Assembly: GCF_014656545.1 (NCBI RefSeq)
Contig: NZ_BNDS01000040.1
Location: forward strand, 1 to 34,127
Direction of reading: 5' to 3'
DNA: 34,127 nucleotides
DNA from: Neobacillus kokaensis
Lineage (GTDB): Bacteria; Bacillota; Bacilli; Bacillales; Cytobacillaceae
Shown here: in pieces, positions 1 to 7,236 of the stretch
Numbering within the stretch: position 1 is the stretch's first letter
Layout: each line of letters opens with the position of its first letter
Notes under the pieces: model-generated
The model's input: only the letters and a program-made list of their open reading frames with translations
Told to the model about the DNA's origin: nothing
The model's database searches: none
Made by a program: the position numbers and the translations under genes

Positions 1-294
1 AATTGAAACTTCATTAAACCCCTTAAAAGATAATTGTTTAATTGATTGATATGTTTCCTCGAATAATTCTCTAATTGCACATTCCCTCGGTGTTTCTCCA
101 TCATCTATAATTCCACCAGCTAACTCCCAGTTTTGTCTCCACTTATTAAAAATTAAAAGATATTTCTCTTGATATTTAGCAACCACTAATGAATGAGTTA
201 AGGGTGCATCAGTCACATACTTGTTTATTTCCTCTTCTGAAGTCTGAAGAAAATCCAAAAATACATTGCCTTTTTTGCTGACTAAAATCGACAT
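1..294 (-). CDS. NUDIX hydrolase, 3' end outside the window
   Basis: The open frame runs off the left edge of the window, leaving 98 N-terminal residues. A full Nudix box is visible at about residues 61-81: G-x5-E-x7-R-E-L-x-E-E, with key residues G61, E67, R75, E76, E79 and E80. Nudix enzymes hydrolyse nucleoside diphosphates linked to another moiety, using a divalent metal held by the box glutamates. The start is supported by GGAGG seven bases upstream of the ATG. The substrate cannot be told from sequence. The protein is cytosolic, with no signal peptide. A repeat arm (355-386) lies upstream of it. Confidence 0.9.
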   Translation of the reverse strand, partial: MSILVSKKGNVFLDFLQTSEEEINKYVTDAPLTHSLVVAKYQEKYLLIFNKWRQNWELAGGIIDDGETPRECAIRELFEETYQSIKQLSFKGFNEVSI

Positions 295-354
295 AATTAA
301 TCCTCCAATTTACGAGTTTAGAGTATATATATTTCGGCAATATGGTTAGAAATT

Positions 355-386
355 CCTTGTTGAACTAAGCTGCCTGTTAGCGAGGG
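355..386 (-). repeat. Dispersed terminator-associated repeat, arm B only
   Basis: This matches the B arm of the repeat family described in the findings, with the core CTGCCTGTTAG between TTGAACTAAG and an A-rich stretch. It has no hairpin or A arm. It lies upstream of the NUDIX gene. Confidence 0.6.
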
Positions 387-491
387 AGGGAAAATTATGA
401 ATTGTTACAATAATTTAACATAAGCATTGTATTTTGTTATGTATACTAAGGGTAAGGTCAATTTTTAATCTATACTATAGGAGAGATTTTA

Positions 492-650
492 ATGGATTTT
501 GAAAAAACTAAGCCATCATTACCTCACTTAGATAAAAGCCTAAAAAATAATCATGAAACTAACTATGATGAAATGCATTTAACTATAAAGGAAATAATAG
601 CAAAAAATAAAGAAACAATAGAAAAAAATCGTAAACTTTTACGGAAATAA
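492..650 (+). CDS. Small hypothetical protein, 52 aa
   Basis: A 52-codon frame starts with ATG six to seven bases after AGGAGAG, and a clear terminator hairpin follows its stop. Together these make a real small gene likely. The product is lysine- and asparagine-rich and hydrophilic, with a predicted helical second half (residues 28-52) of alternating K, E and I. There is no signal peptide or membrane segment. I do not recognise a family. It sits alone between the divergent NUDIX gene and a decayed gene fragment. Confidence 0.55.
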   Translation: MDFEKTKPSLPHLDKSLKNNHETNYDEMHLTIKEIIAKNKETIEKNRKLLRK

Positions 651-651
651 T

Positions 652-690
652 AAAACCTTCACCCTCTGAATGGTGAAGATTTTATTATAT
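652..690 (+). terminator. Intrinsic terminator after the 52-aa gene
   Basis: A twelve-base stem, AAAACCTTCACC (652-663) with GGTGAAGATTTT (672-683), closes an eight-base loop and is followed by TATTATAT. It begins two bases after the stop codon. Confidence 0.75.
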
Positions 691-731
691 ATATTATTTT
701 CACATTTCTTTAATTAAAAGTTTAAATTAAA

Positions 732-935
732 GGTTCAGAAGCACGTATTCTACTTGATGAACAGCTCAGAATCAACGAAATTCCTTCTTGGGACATTAAG
801 GGATACGAGCACGAAGGGTCAAACCATTTAAGTGTGGCTTCTGCTGTTTCTACTGGTATAGCTGATGTAGGAGTAGGAATTGAAAAAGCTGCAAAAATCG
901 TTGGAATTGATTTTGTCCCATTAATAACAGAACGT
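732..935 (+). pseudogene. Fragment of a PBP-like ligand-binding domain
   Basis: The translation from 732 to 935 reads like the C-terminal half of a PBP-superfamily domain of the molybdate/ModA-like type found in some DNA-binding regulators and MoeA-like proteins. It shows an R-x-LLD start, an I-x-GYE segment, then AVSTGIADVGVGIE and a DFVPL-x-x-ER end. An in-frame stop (723-725) precedes the fragment and no ribosome site is present. At 935 the similarity stops and a repeat element begins (946-1013), so both ends of the gene are lost. Assignment to this domain rests on motif memory only. Confidence 0.6.
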
Positions 936-945
936 AATTTTCATG

Positions 946-1013
946 GTAGTGCAATAAAAAAGGGATCGCCGCAACCATCCCATTCTTTAACTCTTGCACC
1001 CTTTAGCGTAAGA
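946..1013 (-). repeat. Dispersed terminator-associated repeat, copy with GGGAT hairpin
   Basis: This copy has a partial B arm (TAGTGCAATAAAAAAG), a hairpin GGGAT/ATCCC, and an A arm with CTCTTGCACCCTTTAGCGTAAG. It replaces the 3' end of the PBP-like gene fragment. Confidence 0.75.
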
Positions 1014-1050
1014 AGAAAAAAATAAACACTCCACTCGACGTAATGTCTGC

Positions 1051-1389
1051 CTAATTAACGACCTTCACTCCGACAACATTGTCGAACGCCACTTTCTCGA
1101 ATTTGCCAGGCTCTACTTCAATCCGCAGTTCATTTGTAATAGGATCGACGTAATGAACACGACCAGTTATATCCGAAGTAAATCCGTCATCCCATATCTT
1201 CAGCGATACAGCATGACCGTATTCCATTGAGTAAATTATGCGAAGGTCAAACTCTTCTGCCTCATTTTCATCAATTATCGGTTTACTTATCCGCTCAGTA
1301 CCCCGCCAAAAGTTACGTTGTTTTTTTGCCAATTCAGGCAATTGAAATGCAGCCTGCCATTTAACCATCCCACGATCACGTATTGCCAT
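1051..1389 (-). CDS. YolD-like family protein
   Basis: The 112-residue protein starts with a MAIRDRGMVKW-type motif followed by LPEL and a W-rich turn. This is the signature of the YolD-like family (PF08863), which is usually encoded beside SOS-induced Y-family polymerases (UvrX/YqjW type) and thought to assist or regulate them. Here no polymerase gene is next to it, so it is an orphan. A perfect GGAGG lies eight bases before the ATG. An SOS box (1420-1431) and TATAAT lie upstream, so LexA control is likely. The function of YolD itself is poorly defined. Confidence 0.88.
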   Translation of the reverse strand: MAIRDRGMVKWQAAFQLPELAKKQRNFWRGTERISKPIIDENEAEEFDLRIIYSMEYGHAVSLKIWDDGFTSDITGRVHYVDPITNELRIEVEPGKFEKVAFDNVVGVKVVN

Positions 1390-1419
1390 ATAATAGCCTC
1401 CTTTGTTTATATTATATAC

Positions 1420-1431
1420 GAACTAACGTTC
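1420..1431 (-). promoter_or_regulatory. LexA (SOS) box upstream of the yolD-like gene
   Basis: The sequence GAAC-TAAC-GTTC matches the Bacillus LexA site GAAC-N4-GTTC exactly. It lies 31 bases upstream of the ATG and a few bases upstream of a minus-strand TATAAT, so a bound repressor would block that promoter. DNA-damage induction is inferred. Confidence 0.75.
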
Positions 1432-1476
1432 TATATGCGAATAAAAATTAAAGACCACTTTTACAGTAGTCCTTGG

Positions 1477-1547
1477 CTTCTTATTCGATTAAAGCACCTT
1501 ATAGTTGAAGAAGGACGATAACCCATTTTATGGCTATCGTCCTTTTT
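1477..1547 (-). repeat. Dispersed terminator-associated repeat with strong hairpin
   Basis: An arm with AAGCACCTTATAGTTGAAG is joined to a thirteen-base stem (1511-1523 with 1532-1544) around AAGGACGATA. The plus strand continues with TTTTTTATTC, so this copy could terminate in both directions. Confidence 0.7.
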
Positions 1548-1704
1548 TATTCTCTACTGAACAGTAGAGTCGGATTGTGCAACATTAACTAATTGTCTTT
1601 TTTTGACAACTTTTGTCGAAACTATTTTTCTTTTAGAAATTTTTACTATAATATTTTTCGTGCACTTGTATATAAATAATTTTTACCAGGAGATTTTACC
1701 TATC

Positions 1705-1896
1705 ATGACCAAATTATTGTGTGAACTAATACTGTCAAAAAAAATAGATTTAATGAAAAAGAAAATGGTTAGGCTTGCTAAAAGTACAGGTATTAATAGC
1801 CAAGAAACTTTGACCTGTAGCCAAGAGTTAGATAACTTAATAAATTTACATATGATATATTTTTCTAAGGGAAACAAATTAAGCAATGCATCTTGA
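1705..1896 (+). CDS. Spo0E-like aspartyl-phosphate phosphatase
   Basis: The 63-residue protein carries the Spo0E family signature: a first helix rich in I, L and K (about residues 7-25), then a short turn and the SQELD motif at about residues 39-43 followed by LINLH. Spo0E-like proteins dephosphorylate Spo0A~P and so delay sporulation. In them the SQELD stretch contacts the regulator. The start at 1705 is preferred because AGGAG lies 12 bases upstream. A more upstream in-frame ATG (1603) would add residues unlike the family. A TATAAT-like sequence lies near 1650. Confidence 0.8.
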   Translation: MTKLLCELILSKKIDLMKKKMVRLAKSTGINSQETLTCSQELDNLINLHMIYFSKGNKLSNAS

Positions 1897-2040
1897 TGTA
1901 TAAGAATTTAGTCAGGAGTTTCCTGACCAAATGGACAAGTTCTAGTGGCTTTTTAATTGCTCCGAAGGGACGAACTCTTAGAACGAAAATACTTGAAGAG
2001 CAAAAAGGACCAGCAGAACCGTCCACTTGGAACTTTTGGT

Positions 2041-2090
2041 ATCTTCTTTAACTAAAGCACCCTATAGTTTAAGTACATTTTTCCACAATC
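2041..2090 (-). repeat. Dispersed repeat, A arm without hairpin
   Basis: An A-arm copy (AAGCACCCTATAGTTTAAG, then a CACAATC end) lies directly after the stop of the DUF2750 gene on the minus strand. The hairpin and B arm are reduced to CTTCTTTAACTA. Confidence 0.75.
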
Positions 2091-2137
2091 TTGTTCATAG
2101 TAAACAATCTCTTTTAATGTTTAAACGCAAACCTTCC

Positions 2138-2512
2138 TCAATAATTCTCTAACTCATTATTTAAGTCCCTTAATAAAACATCTATCTCAACCATTACCGA
2201 ATCTTCATTTGTTGGAAAAATGGATGGTTTAACTCTATCTTCCTTCATTCCAACAAGCCATTTGTCAATAAACTCATATAAATCAATCGGTACAGCTTTA
2301 AATTTATTCCATTCATGAACGGCACAGTATTCTGCAAATTCTTTTTTAGGAAAGATAGGAATCAACGTATTTCCATCATCATCCTGTGCTGTTGCCCAAC
2401 CATCGTCATATAACCCCCAGACTTCTTCATAATCAGCGGCTTTTTTAATAAAATACTCATATCTTAAATTGGGTGGTTGGTTTATGACCGATTCAACTTC
2501 TTTTATATTCAT
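2138..2512 (-). CDS. DUF2750 domain-containing protein
   Basis: This complete 124-residue protein matches the DUF2750 pattern. It has an RYEYFIKK segment near residue 17, then EEVWGLYDDGWA, an IPIFPKKEFAEYCA segment, a central helix ending DKWL, and a late FPTNEDSVMVE strand. The family is widespread and small, often encoded in accessory islands and toxin-immunity clusters, but no biochemical role is established. The ribosome site is weak (GGACGAAAAT). The gene stands alone and is bordered by repeat copies on both sides. Confidence 0.85.
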   Translation of the reverse strand: MNIKEVESVINQPPNLRYEYFIKKAADYEEVWGLYDDGWATAQDDDGNTLIPIFPKKEFAEYCAVHEWNKFKAVPIDLYEFIDKWLVGMKEDRVKPSIFPTNEDSVMVEIDVLLRDLNNELENY

Positions 2513-2588
2513 TTTATTTTCGTCCAGTTACCCCATTTAATAAAGCATTTAAATTTTCTACAAAATTGTTTAAAATACCTTCTTGCAG

Positions 2589-2690
2589 TAACATGCCCCA
2601 TTAGTAAAACAACCAAAAAGGACTGCCGAATGACTGCCGACTTCTTAAACAATCGCTACCCATTATCTTAGGTACAATATTTCACGATCT
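2589..2690 (-). repeat. Dispersed terminator-associated repeat, decayed copy
   Basis: The copy has a B arm (ATGCCCCATTAGT), a GACTGCCGA direct duplication where the hairpin should be, and an A arm (CGCTACCCATTATCTTAGG, then TTTCACGATC). It has drifted but keeps the standard order and orientation. Confidence 0.65.
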
Positions 2691-2753
2691 ACCTCACTAC
2701 ACTAATACATAAAAAAGTCGATGCCTTTTTAAGCAACACATCAATCTAGCATA

Positions 2754-2912
2754 CTATCTAATTCTTGCTATTCCATAATACGGAGTAAAAAGTTTTCCTT
2801 CAGGTTCTTTTGGTAAACTCCCGATATATTGCAAAGAATTAATATGGTGTTCTAAACAAAAATTAACACCCTCAAGTGATTTACTATTTGCACACTTGAT
2901 TTGTTGTACCAA
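2754..2912 (-). pseudogene. Gene remnant, C-terminal 50-odd residues of an unknown protein
   Basis: An open frame of 56 codons with protein-like composition ends in LFTPYYGIARIR and contains SLEGVNFCLEHH. An in-frame stop at 2925-2927 precedes it. The only possible start is TTG at 2910-2912, which has no ribosome site. I read it as the 3' end of a gene whose front is lost. I do not recognise the family. It sits in a 1.2-kb stretch (2513-3724) made of remnants. Confidence 0.4.
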
Positions 2913-2989
2913 AGTTATTTTCTTTTAGATACCATTTCGAAGTGGTAGGAAGAGAAAATAGATATTATCGATATCCCATCTTTGTATAG

Positions 2990-3345
2990 TTAGGTGACCC
3001 TAACGTAATATACCAAGGGGAACCTGTTGTAGAAAACTTTGAAGAAGACGTAGAAAATGCTTACAATAATGTTAACGGTTAAAATATTGAACTAGCAGTT
3101 ATAACAGATAATAGCCAGAAAAAAGTTGTAGAGGGCATAATAGATGGGCCTTTTTGGGATGTTAGGCGAGGTTTCCCATAGGAGTTATTGCTACATTAAT
3201 TGCTGGTTCTATTAGCGGTGGTACTGCTGCTTTTGCCGTAGCATTACCAACTTTAGGTCTTGCCGGAGCGGTCTCAAGGTATGCTTTACTAATGCAAAGG
3301 GCTTCTAAGAACGCATATTATTATTATTATTATTGGCAAGTATAA
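2990..3345 (+). pseudogene. Decayed toxin- or bacteriocin-like gene
   Basis: Three pieces read in order: 2990-3079, ending in a stop; 3083-3178 in the same frame, ending in a stop; then 3169-3345 after a frameshift. The first part is acidic (VENFEEDVENAY). The last part is a long hydrophobic Gly/Ala stretch (IATLIAGSISGG, then LGLAGAVSRYALLM) ending in six tyrosines and WQV. A hydrophilic front with a glycine-rich membrane-active tail, followed 13 bases later by a small membrane-protein gene, recalls toxin or bacteriocin plus immunity pairs. That role is inference; I cannot name the family. Confidence 0.5.
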
Positions 3346-3358
3346 GAGGAGAAGAAAA

Positions 3359-3532
3359 ATGAACATACTTCAGCTTCTAAATCTAGTAAATAGCGTTTTG
3401 CTCCTATGTGCTGGAACCTATATTCTTAAAACAGATAAGATTGCTAACAAATATAAAAAGACAATAGGTTTTTTATTTACATCTTTTGGAATAGTACTTA
3501 TATTATTTAACATTGCTATGTCAATTTGGTAG
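3359..3532 (+). CDS. Small two-helix membrane protein, 57 aa
   Basis: ATG follows AGAGGAG with good spacing. The 57-residue product has two hydrophobic segments (about residues 3-21 and 36-55) separated by a basic loop, TDKIANKYKK. A strong terminator ends the unit. It directly follows the decayed toxin-like gene (13-base gap), so it was probably the second gene of that operon, possibly its immunity protein. That is an inference from arrangement and size. It still looks intact although its partner is broken. Confidence 0.6.
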   Translation: MNILQLLNLVNSVLLLCAGTYILKTDKIANKYKKTIGFLFTSFGIVLILFNIAMSIW

Positions 3533-3550
3533 AAATAAACTTGAATTATT

Positions 3551-3590
3551 GTGCCAATAAGTAATTACTGTTACTATTGGCGCTTTTTTA
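3551..3590 (+). terminator. Intrinsic terminator of the small membrane protein unit
   Basis: The stem GTGCCAATAAGTAA pairs with TTACTATTGGCGC with one bulge and one wobble, and is followed by TTTTTTATTTT. Confidence 0.8.
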
Positions 3591-3724
3591 TTTTCCGGAA
3601 TATAATGTTAACTTTCGGAATAACACAAATTTACTTACGTTATTAATATATTATTCCCCCCTTTTTATAAACAATTTTATTGGAAAATATTGACAAACTA
3701 TTAGCTGGTTTAGTACAACAAGGA

Positions 3725-4912
3725 CTACCACTCTCTCCATTGTTCGGTGATGTCTTCATTTGTTTTAAGACCAGCTAATTCCGCCACTGATAAAATATAT
3801 TCAGCAAGCTCTTCCCTTTCCATAGTTTCAATGAAAAAATCATATTTCTCATTTAACCTGTTGAATGTTAGTATAACTTCTTTAACAAGGGACGAGAGTT
3901 TCTTTTGTGTGGGGGTATCCCCAAGACAGTTGATTTTTTGTATGTACGCATTGAGTGCTTTCTCCGAAGCATTTATATTCTCACTTGTAAAGGTATCGTC
4001 TCCGTCATTCATTCGGTCTCGCCAAAAAACGGTCGGCAAGGGGATTTGATCAATTTTGGCATCCTTAAGGTCCTTTCGTTTGTGTGAAAAGTGCCTTTTC
4101 TCTGTAAAATAGACTTCGGGAATTCTTTGGCAATAGCTTAAATCGCCATCCTCTACATTGGTTCTGTCGAAATTAAATAGTTTCAATTTAGCAAGACTTT
4201 TTGTAAAGGAAATAGACTCCATACTACCGCAGGATACGATGGCTAACGATTCTAAATTGCTCAATGTTCCAATTGGGGAAAAATCTCTGATACTTTTGCA
4301 GTTCTCCAATTCCAGTTCAGTCAAGTTCTTAAGTTCTGAAATTGGCATTATATCATTTAATTTATTGGAGCCGTAAACCTCTAGGAACTGCAATTTGCTT
4401 AGCCTCTCAACCCCTTCTAATGTTTCAAGGTTCGCTTGCCTGATACGGAGCTCTTCGATATTTTCTGCCTTACTTAGTTCAGAAATATTTTTTGATGGAG
4501 GATTATATCCCCAAATCATTACATGCTTTAATTTTGATAAGCTTGAGAATCCTTTGGTTTTGCCAGGCAAAACGCCATATAATTCTTCTAAAGAACCCAA
4601 AACACTCAAATCCAGCTTGGCATTTTTACCAACATCCAATGATAAGACCTTTAGGTTTGTCAGTTTTTTTAAACCATCAAAGTTTTTAATTGTTTCACTA
4701 TGTATATCCAAATTCACAACAGACCCACCACATCTCTCTAAAAAGTCTATATCTGTGAATTTCTGGCTGTGCCCAATGGAAATATTTTTAAATTTTTGCT
4801 TGTTTATTAATTCCACACTTTCTTCAATGTATTCAGAAGAGATTCTAAGCGTATCCTCTGTATCATCTGGATACCTCACAATTGTGATGTTGCCAATTTT
4901 ATAGCTTTTCAT
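3725..4912 (-). CDS. Leucine-rich-repeat protein with C-terminal helical domain
   Basis: The 395-residue protein starts at 4912, where GGAGGAG precedes the ATG. An in-frame ATG at 4960 lacks a ribosome site. Residues about 60-270 form some nine LRR units of the L-x-x-L-x-L-x-x-C/N type (for example LTELELENCKSI). Residues about 275-395 form a separate, mostly helical region ending NEDITEQWREW. There is no signal peptide, so it is probably cytosolic. LRR arrays bind proteins. Related cytosolic LRR proteins occur near polymorphic-toxin immunity genes, but no toxin is visible here. It stands alone, with a repeat copy just upstream. Confidence 0.85.
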   Translation of the reverse strand: MKSYKIGNITIVRYPDDTEDTLRISSEYIEESVELINKQKFKNISIGHSQKFTDIDFLERCGGSVVNLDIHSETIKNFDGLKKLTNLKVLSLDVGKNAKLDLSVLGSLEELYGVLPGKTKGFSSLSKLKHVMIWGYNPPSKNISELSKAENIEELRIRQANLETLEGVERLSKLQFLEVYGSNKLNDIMPISELKNLTELELENCKSIRDFSPIGTLSNLESLAIVSCGSMESISFTKSLAKLKLFNFDRTNVEDGDLSYCQRIPEVYFTEKRHFSHKRKDLKDAKIDQIPLPTVFWRDRMNDGDDTFTSENINASEKALNAYIQKINCLGDTPTQKKLSSLVKEVILTFNRLNEKYDFFIETMEREELAEYILSVAELAGLKTNEDITEQWREW

Positions 4913-4952
4913 AACTCCTCCTATTTTGATGTTCTTATCAAAAACCAAATCT

Positions 4953-5055
4953 CTCTTCAACTAACCTGTCACTTTAGTTCAACAAGAAAAAATGACCACC
5001 AGCAGCGATTATTGCCGGAAATTGATCTTTTACTTATGCACCCGTTCGCTGAACT
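4953..5055 (-). repeat. Dispersed terminator-associated repeat, copy that ends a gene
   Basis: The copy has a B arm (TTCAACTAACCTGTC, then TTTAGTTCAACAAG), a weak central hairpin (ACCACC with GGT-like pairs), and an A arm (TATGCACCCGTTCGCTGAAC). The A arm forms the last codons of the truncated gene at 5030-5254. Confidence 0.75.
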
Positions 5056-5254
5056 GCATTTTGTTTTCTTTTACAAAATTAAACCCTTTTTCCCAACCAA
5101 GTATTGATTCTTCAAACTCAAAATCAACAATCTCTCCTCCGGTAATTTCTCTTCCCTTGTAATTATTTGATATTAAATCACTAATTGCTGTTAATGAGGA
5201 AGAACGCCAAGCATCTAAATAAATGTCTAGAAATTTTCTAAATTGATTATCCAT
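5030..5254 (-). pseudogene. Truncated small gene, 74 codons, fused to a repeat element
   Basis: The frame starts with ATG behind AGGGGGA and encodes a protein-like N-terminus (FRKFLDIYLDAW, later YKGREITGGEIVDFEFEE). This resembles the front of a SnoaL/NTF2-like protein of roughly 120-150 residues, though that match is only a guess. The coding signal ends near 5058, and the last six residues are read from the A arm of a repeat copy. I therefore treat it as cut short by rearrangement at the repeat. Confidence 0.55.
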
Positions 5255-5306
5255 AATATCCCCCTAAATCTTCTTTTATCTTAATTCTATATTACAAAGT
5301 AGTATT

Positions 5307-5471
5307 CCTTTATGAACTATACTGCCCTTTAGTTGAATAAACAAAAAGGCTGCCATTAGCAGCCGGATCTTCAAGTAAGGAATTCCGTTAATTTGATAAG
5401 AAAAAGCCACCAAAAATGGCAGCTGAATCGTTAACTCCTAGTAGCTGGGATTATTAAATATTACAATCAAT
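5307..5471 (-). repeat. Two adjacent copies of the dispersed terminator-associated repeat
   Basis: The first copy (5307-5376) has a B arm with CTGCCCTTTAGTTGAATAA and the hairpin GGCTGC/GCAGCC. The second (5378-5471) has a diverged B arm, a hairpin GCCACC/GGCAGC with two wobble pairs, and an A arm ending ATTACAATCAATC. On the minus strand the second hairpin runs into TTTTTCTTATC. It is the likely terminator of the GYPG-repeat gene. Confidence 0.75.
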
Positions 5472-5514
5472 CTAGTCCCTTTTGCTTTCATTTGCTTAAA
5501 AATTCAAACCATCT

Positions 5515-5796
5515 CTAACAGCCACAGCAACCATGATGGGATGGATAGCCGCCGTATCCCATATCGTAACCAGGATAACCTCCGTAACTCATACCCATTC
5601 CAGGGTATCCACCCATACTCATTCCAGGATAACCTCCGTAACTCATACCATAACTAGGGTATCCACCCATACTCATTCCAGGATAACCTCCATAACTCAT
5701 ACCATAACCAGGGTATCCACTCATTCCCATACCTGGGTATCCACTCATGGCCATTCCTGGATATCCATCCATGCCCATTCCAAAGGTTCTTTCCAT
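5515..5796 (-). CDS. Gly/Tyr/Pro/Met-rich repeat protein, probably a spore-surface protein
   Basis: The 93-residue protein is almost wholly built of GYPG units alternating with GMSM, AMSG and GMSYG linkers: about ten units, in two register types of 8 and 11 residues. It ends HHGCCGC. The ATG follows GAGGAGGAG. Such tyrosine- and glycine-rich, cysteine-ended small proteins are typical of Bacillus spore coat or exosporium, where Tyr and Cys take part in cross-linking. Upstream, CATACACTA matches the -10 form used by SigE/SigK, supporting expression in the mother cell. Location and role are inferred; no named family is claimed. Confidence 0.8.
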   Translation of the reverse strand: MERTFGMGMDGYPGMAMSGYPGMGMSGYPGYGMSYGGYPGMSMGGYPSYGMSYGGYPGMSMGGYPGMGMSYGGYPGYDMGYGGYPSHHGCCGC

Positions 5797-5826
5797 TTTT
5801 ATCTCCTCCTCAAATTGTTTCCAAAA

Positions 5827-5835
5827 TAGTGTATG
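5827..5835 (-). promoter_or_regulatory. Possible SigE/SigK-type -10 element of the GYPG gene
   Basis: The minus strand reads CATACACTA, which fits the sporulation consensus CATA-N3-TA, about 30 bases upstream of the ATG. No convincing -35 was found, so this is tentative. Confidence 0.4.
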
Positions 5836-5919
5836 TGTCCATTTTTAAAGAGGAATAGATATTTGCCTATTTTTAAACTATATCTTCATTGTTAGTTTGA
5901 TATAGAAGCCTGTTCTAAA

Positions 5920-5982
5920 AAGTAAAGCAACCTTTGGTTGAACAAGAACAGGACTGTTTATCGGCCAAACTGTTCCTGTCAA
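5920..5982 (-). repeat. Dispersed repeat, diverged copy with ACAGGA hairpin
   Basis: A B-arm-like sequence (GCAACCTTTGGTTGAACAAG) leads into a hairpin formed by ACAGGA and TCCTGT with a TGTTT/AAAC inner pair. No A arm is visible. Confidence 0.55.
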
Positions 5983-6027
5983 GGAAGAAGTATGGACTGG
6001 ATGGAAGTTTTACCTATCCTTTTAGCA

Positions 6028-6056
6028 AAATAAAAAACATCAATCAAGGGATTGAT
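6028..6056 (-). terminator. Intrinsic terminator of the SDR gene
   Basis: On the minus strand ATCAATC pairs with GATTGAT and is followed by GTTTTTTATTTT. It lies 20 bases after the stop of the SDR gene. Confidence 0.75.
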
Positions 6057-6076
6057 TAGTACTTATAAATTGTTTA

Positions 6077-6919
6077 TTAACCGTTTACAATTTCCCCACC
6101 ATTCACGTGAAGTATTTGCCCAGATATGTAAGATGCATCATCGGAGGCCAAGAATACATAAGCAGGTGCCACCTCAAACGGTTGACCGGCTCGCATCATG
6201 GGAACATTATCTCCATACGTTGCAACCTGTTCTGGAGGTAAAGAAGATGGAATTAATGGAGTCCAAATTGGTCCTGGGGCCACGCCATTGACCCTAATCC
6301 CTTGCGATGCCAGTGATAGTGACAGCGAACGTGTAAATGAAACAATGGCTCCTTTTGATGCCGAGTAGTCAATTGCATTTTGCGCTCCCTGATAGGCACT
6401 TATGGATGTTGTATTAATGATGGAGCTCCCTGAAGCCATGTATGGTAGTGCAGCTTTCGTCAAAATAAATTGCGAAAACACATTTGTATGAAAAGTACTT
6501 GCTCGTTGGTTTGAATCTACCTCTAGTAGACTGTTCCTTACATACAATACACCGGCATTATTCACGAGAATGTCAATACGGCCAAAATGGTGAATCGTTC
6601 GCATTACAGCTTGTTCGCAGGTCTGCTCATACCCAATATCGCCTGGAATGGTAATGCAACGACGACCGTACTTTTTGATATAGAACATCGTCTCATTTGC
6701 ATCGCTGTGTTCATTTAGGTATGAGATTGCAATGTCTGCGCCCTCTTTGGCGAAGGCCACAGCGACAGCTCTCCCAATACCACTATCCCCACCAGTTATA
6801 AGTGCTACCTTATTCATAAGTTTACCTGCTGGTTTGTAATTGGGGTTATCAAATATAGGTCTGGGTGTCATGATTGATTCAATGCCGGGTTTACTTTGTT
6901 GCTGAGGTGGGAAACCCAT
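6077..6919 (-). CDS. SDR family NAD(P)-dependent oxidoreductase
   Basis: The 280-residue classical short-chain dehydrogenase has the nucleotide-binding motif TGGDSGIG (residues 42-49), NNAG (120-123), a catalytic serine in the NTTSIS strand and the active-site Y185-x3-K189. The N-terminal extension of about 35 residues with a QQQSKPG stretch is typical of the YhdF/GsiB-neighbour type (general stress SDRs) of Bacillus. It probably reduces an aldehyde or keto substrate with NAD(P)H; the substrate is unknown. ATG 6919 is chosen because AGAGGAG lies eight bases upstream. A GTG at 6928 would overlap that site. Confidence 0.9.
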   Translation of the reverse strand: MGFPPQQQSKPGIESIMTPRPIFDNPNYKPAGKLMNKVALITGGDSGIGRAVAVAFAKEGADIAISYLNEHSDANETMFYIKKYGRRCITIPGDIGYEQTCEQAVMRTIHHFGRIDILVNNAGVLYVRNSLLEVDSNQRASTFHTNVFSQFILTKAALPYMASGSSIINTTSISAYQGAQNAIDYSASKGAIVSFTRSLSLSLASQGIRVNGVAPGPIWTPLIPSSLPPEQVATYGDNVPMMRAGQPFEVAPAYVFLASDDASYISGQILHVNGGEIVNG

Positions 6920-7060
6920 CACGTACACTCCTCTCGGTAGGGCTTTTCTTTAATGGAGACACCCTTCTCTGGTATATACATATAATTATTAATATTACAT
7001 TTTAGGAGATTCCATACCTATTTCTGCCTATTCCTCTTTTGATGGACCATAAAGACAAAG

Positions 7061-7076
7061 AGCAGGTAAACCTGCT
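7061..7076. other. Short perfect hairpin in the intergenic region
   Basis: AGCAGGT and ACCTGCT form a perfect seven-base stem in the 320-base gap between the SDR gene and the nucleotidyltransferase remnant. There is no T-run on either side, and no gene is visible in 6930-7236. Confidence 0.35.
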
Positions 7077-7197
7077 TGAAGCATAAGAATAATCATGAAT
7101 TTGTTTAGTGAATCCATTTCTCCACACATAACCTATATATATTAATATTATTCTTAAGTATAATTATCATTGATTGAAGCCATCTTAACTATCTATT

Positions 7198-7232
7198 TAT
7201 TAACTAACCTGCCCGTTAGTTAGACAAACTTC
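7198..7232 (-). repeat. Dispersed repeat, B arm next to a gene remnant
   Basis: AACTAACCTGCCCGTTAGTTAGAC is a close B-arm match. It begins five bases after the stop codon of the nucleotidyltransferase remnant. No hairpin or A arm is present. Confidence 0.65.
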
Positions 7233-7236
7233 TAGA

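Noticed and set aside
1896..2051. 51-codon plus-strand frame overlapping the Spo0E-like stop (TGATG), ending EPSTWNFWYLL
   Set aside because: It has no ribosome site of its own and no recognisable similarity, and its 3' half coincides with a hairpin-like AGGACC/GAACCGTCC stretch and the edge of a repeat copy. Translational coupling is possible but I cannot support it.
4395..4904. 169-codon plus-strand frame opposite the leucine-rich-repeat gene
   Set aside because: It is antisense to a convincing LRR protein with a good ribosome site and shows only the mirror composition of leucine-rich codons.
5515..5796. Regular short repeats that could suggest a CRISPR array
   Set aside because: The repeats are in frame, encode GYPG units and have no spacer of constant length with unrelated sequence.
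5533..5829. 98-codon frame opposite the GYPG-repeat gene, rich in HTHS units
   Set aside because: The repeats are the complement of the GYPG repeats; the sense protein has the ribosome site and sporulation-type promoter.
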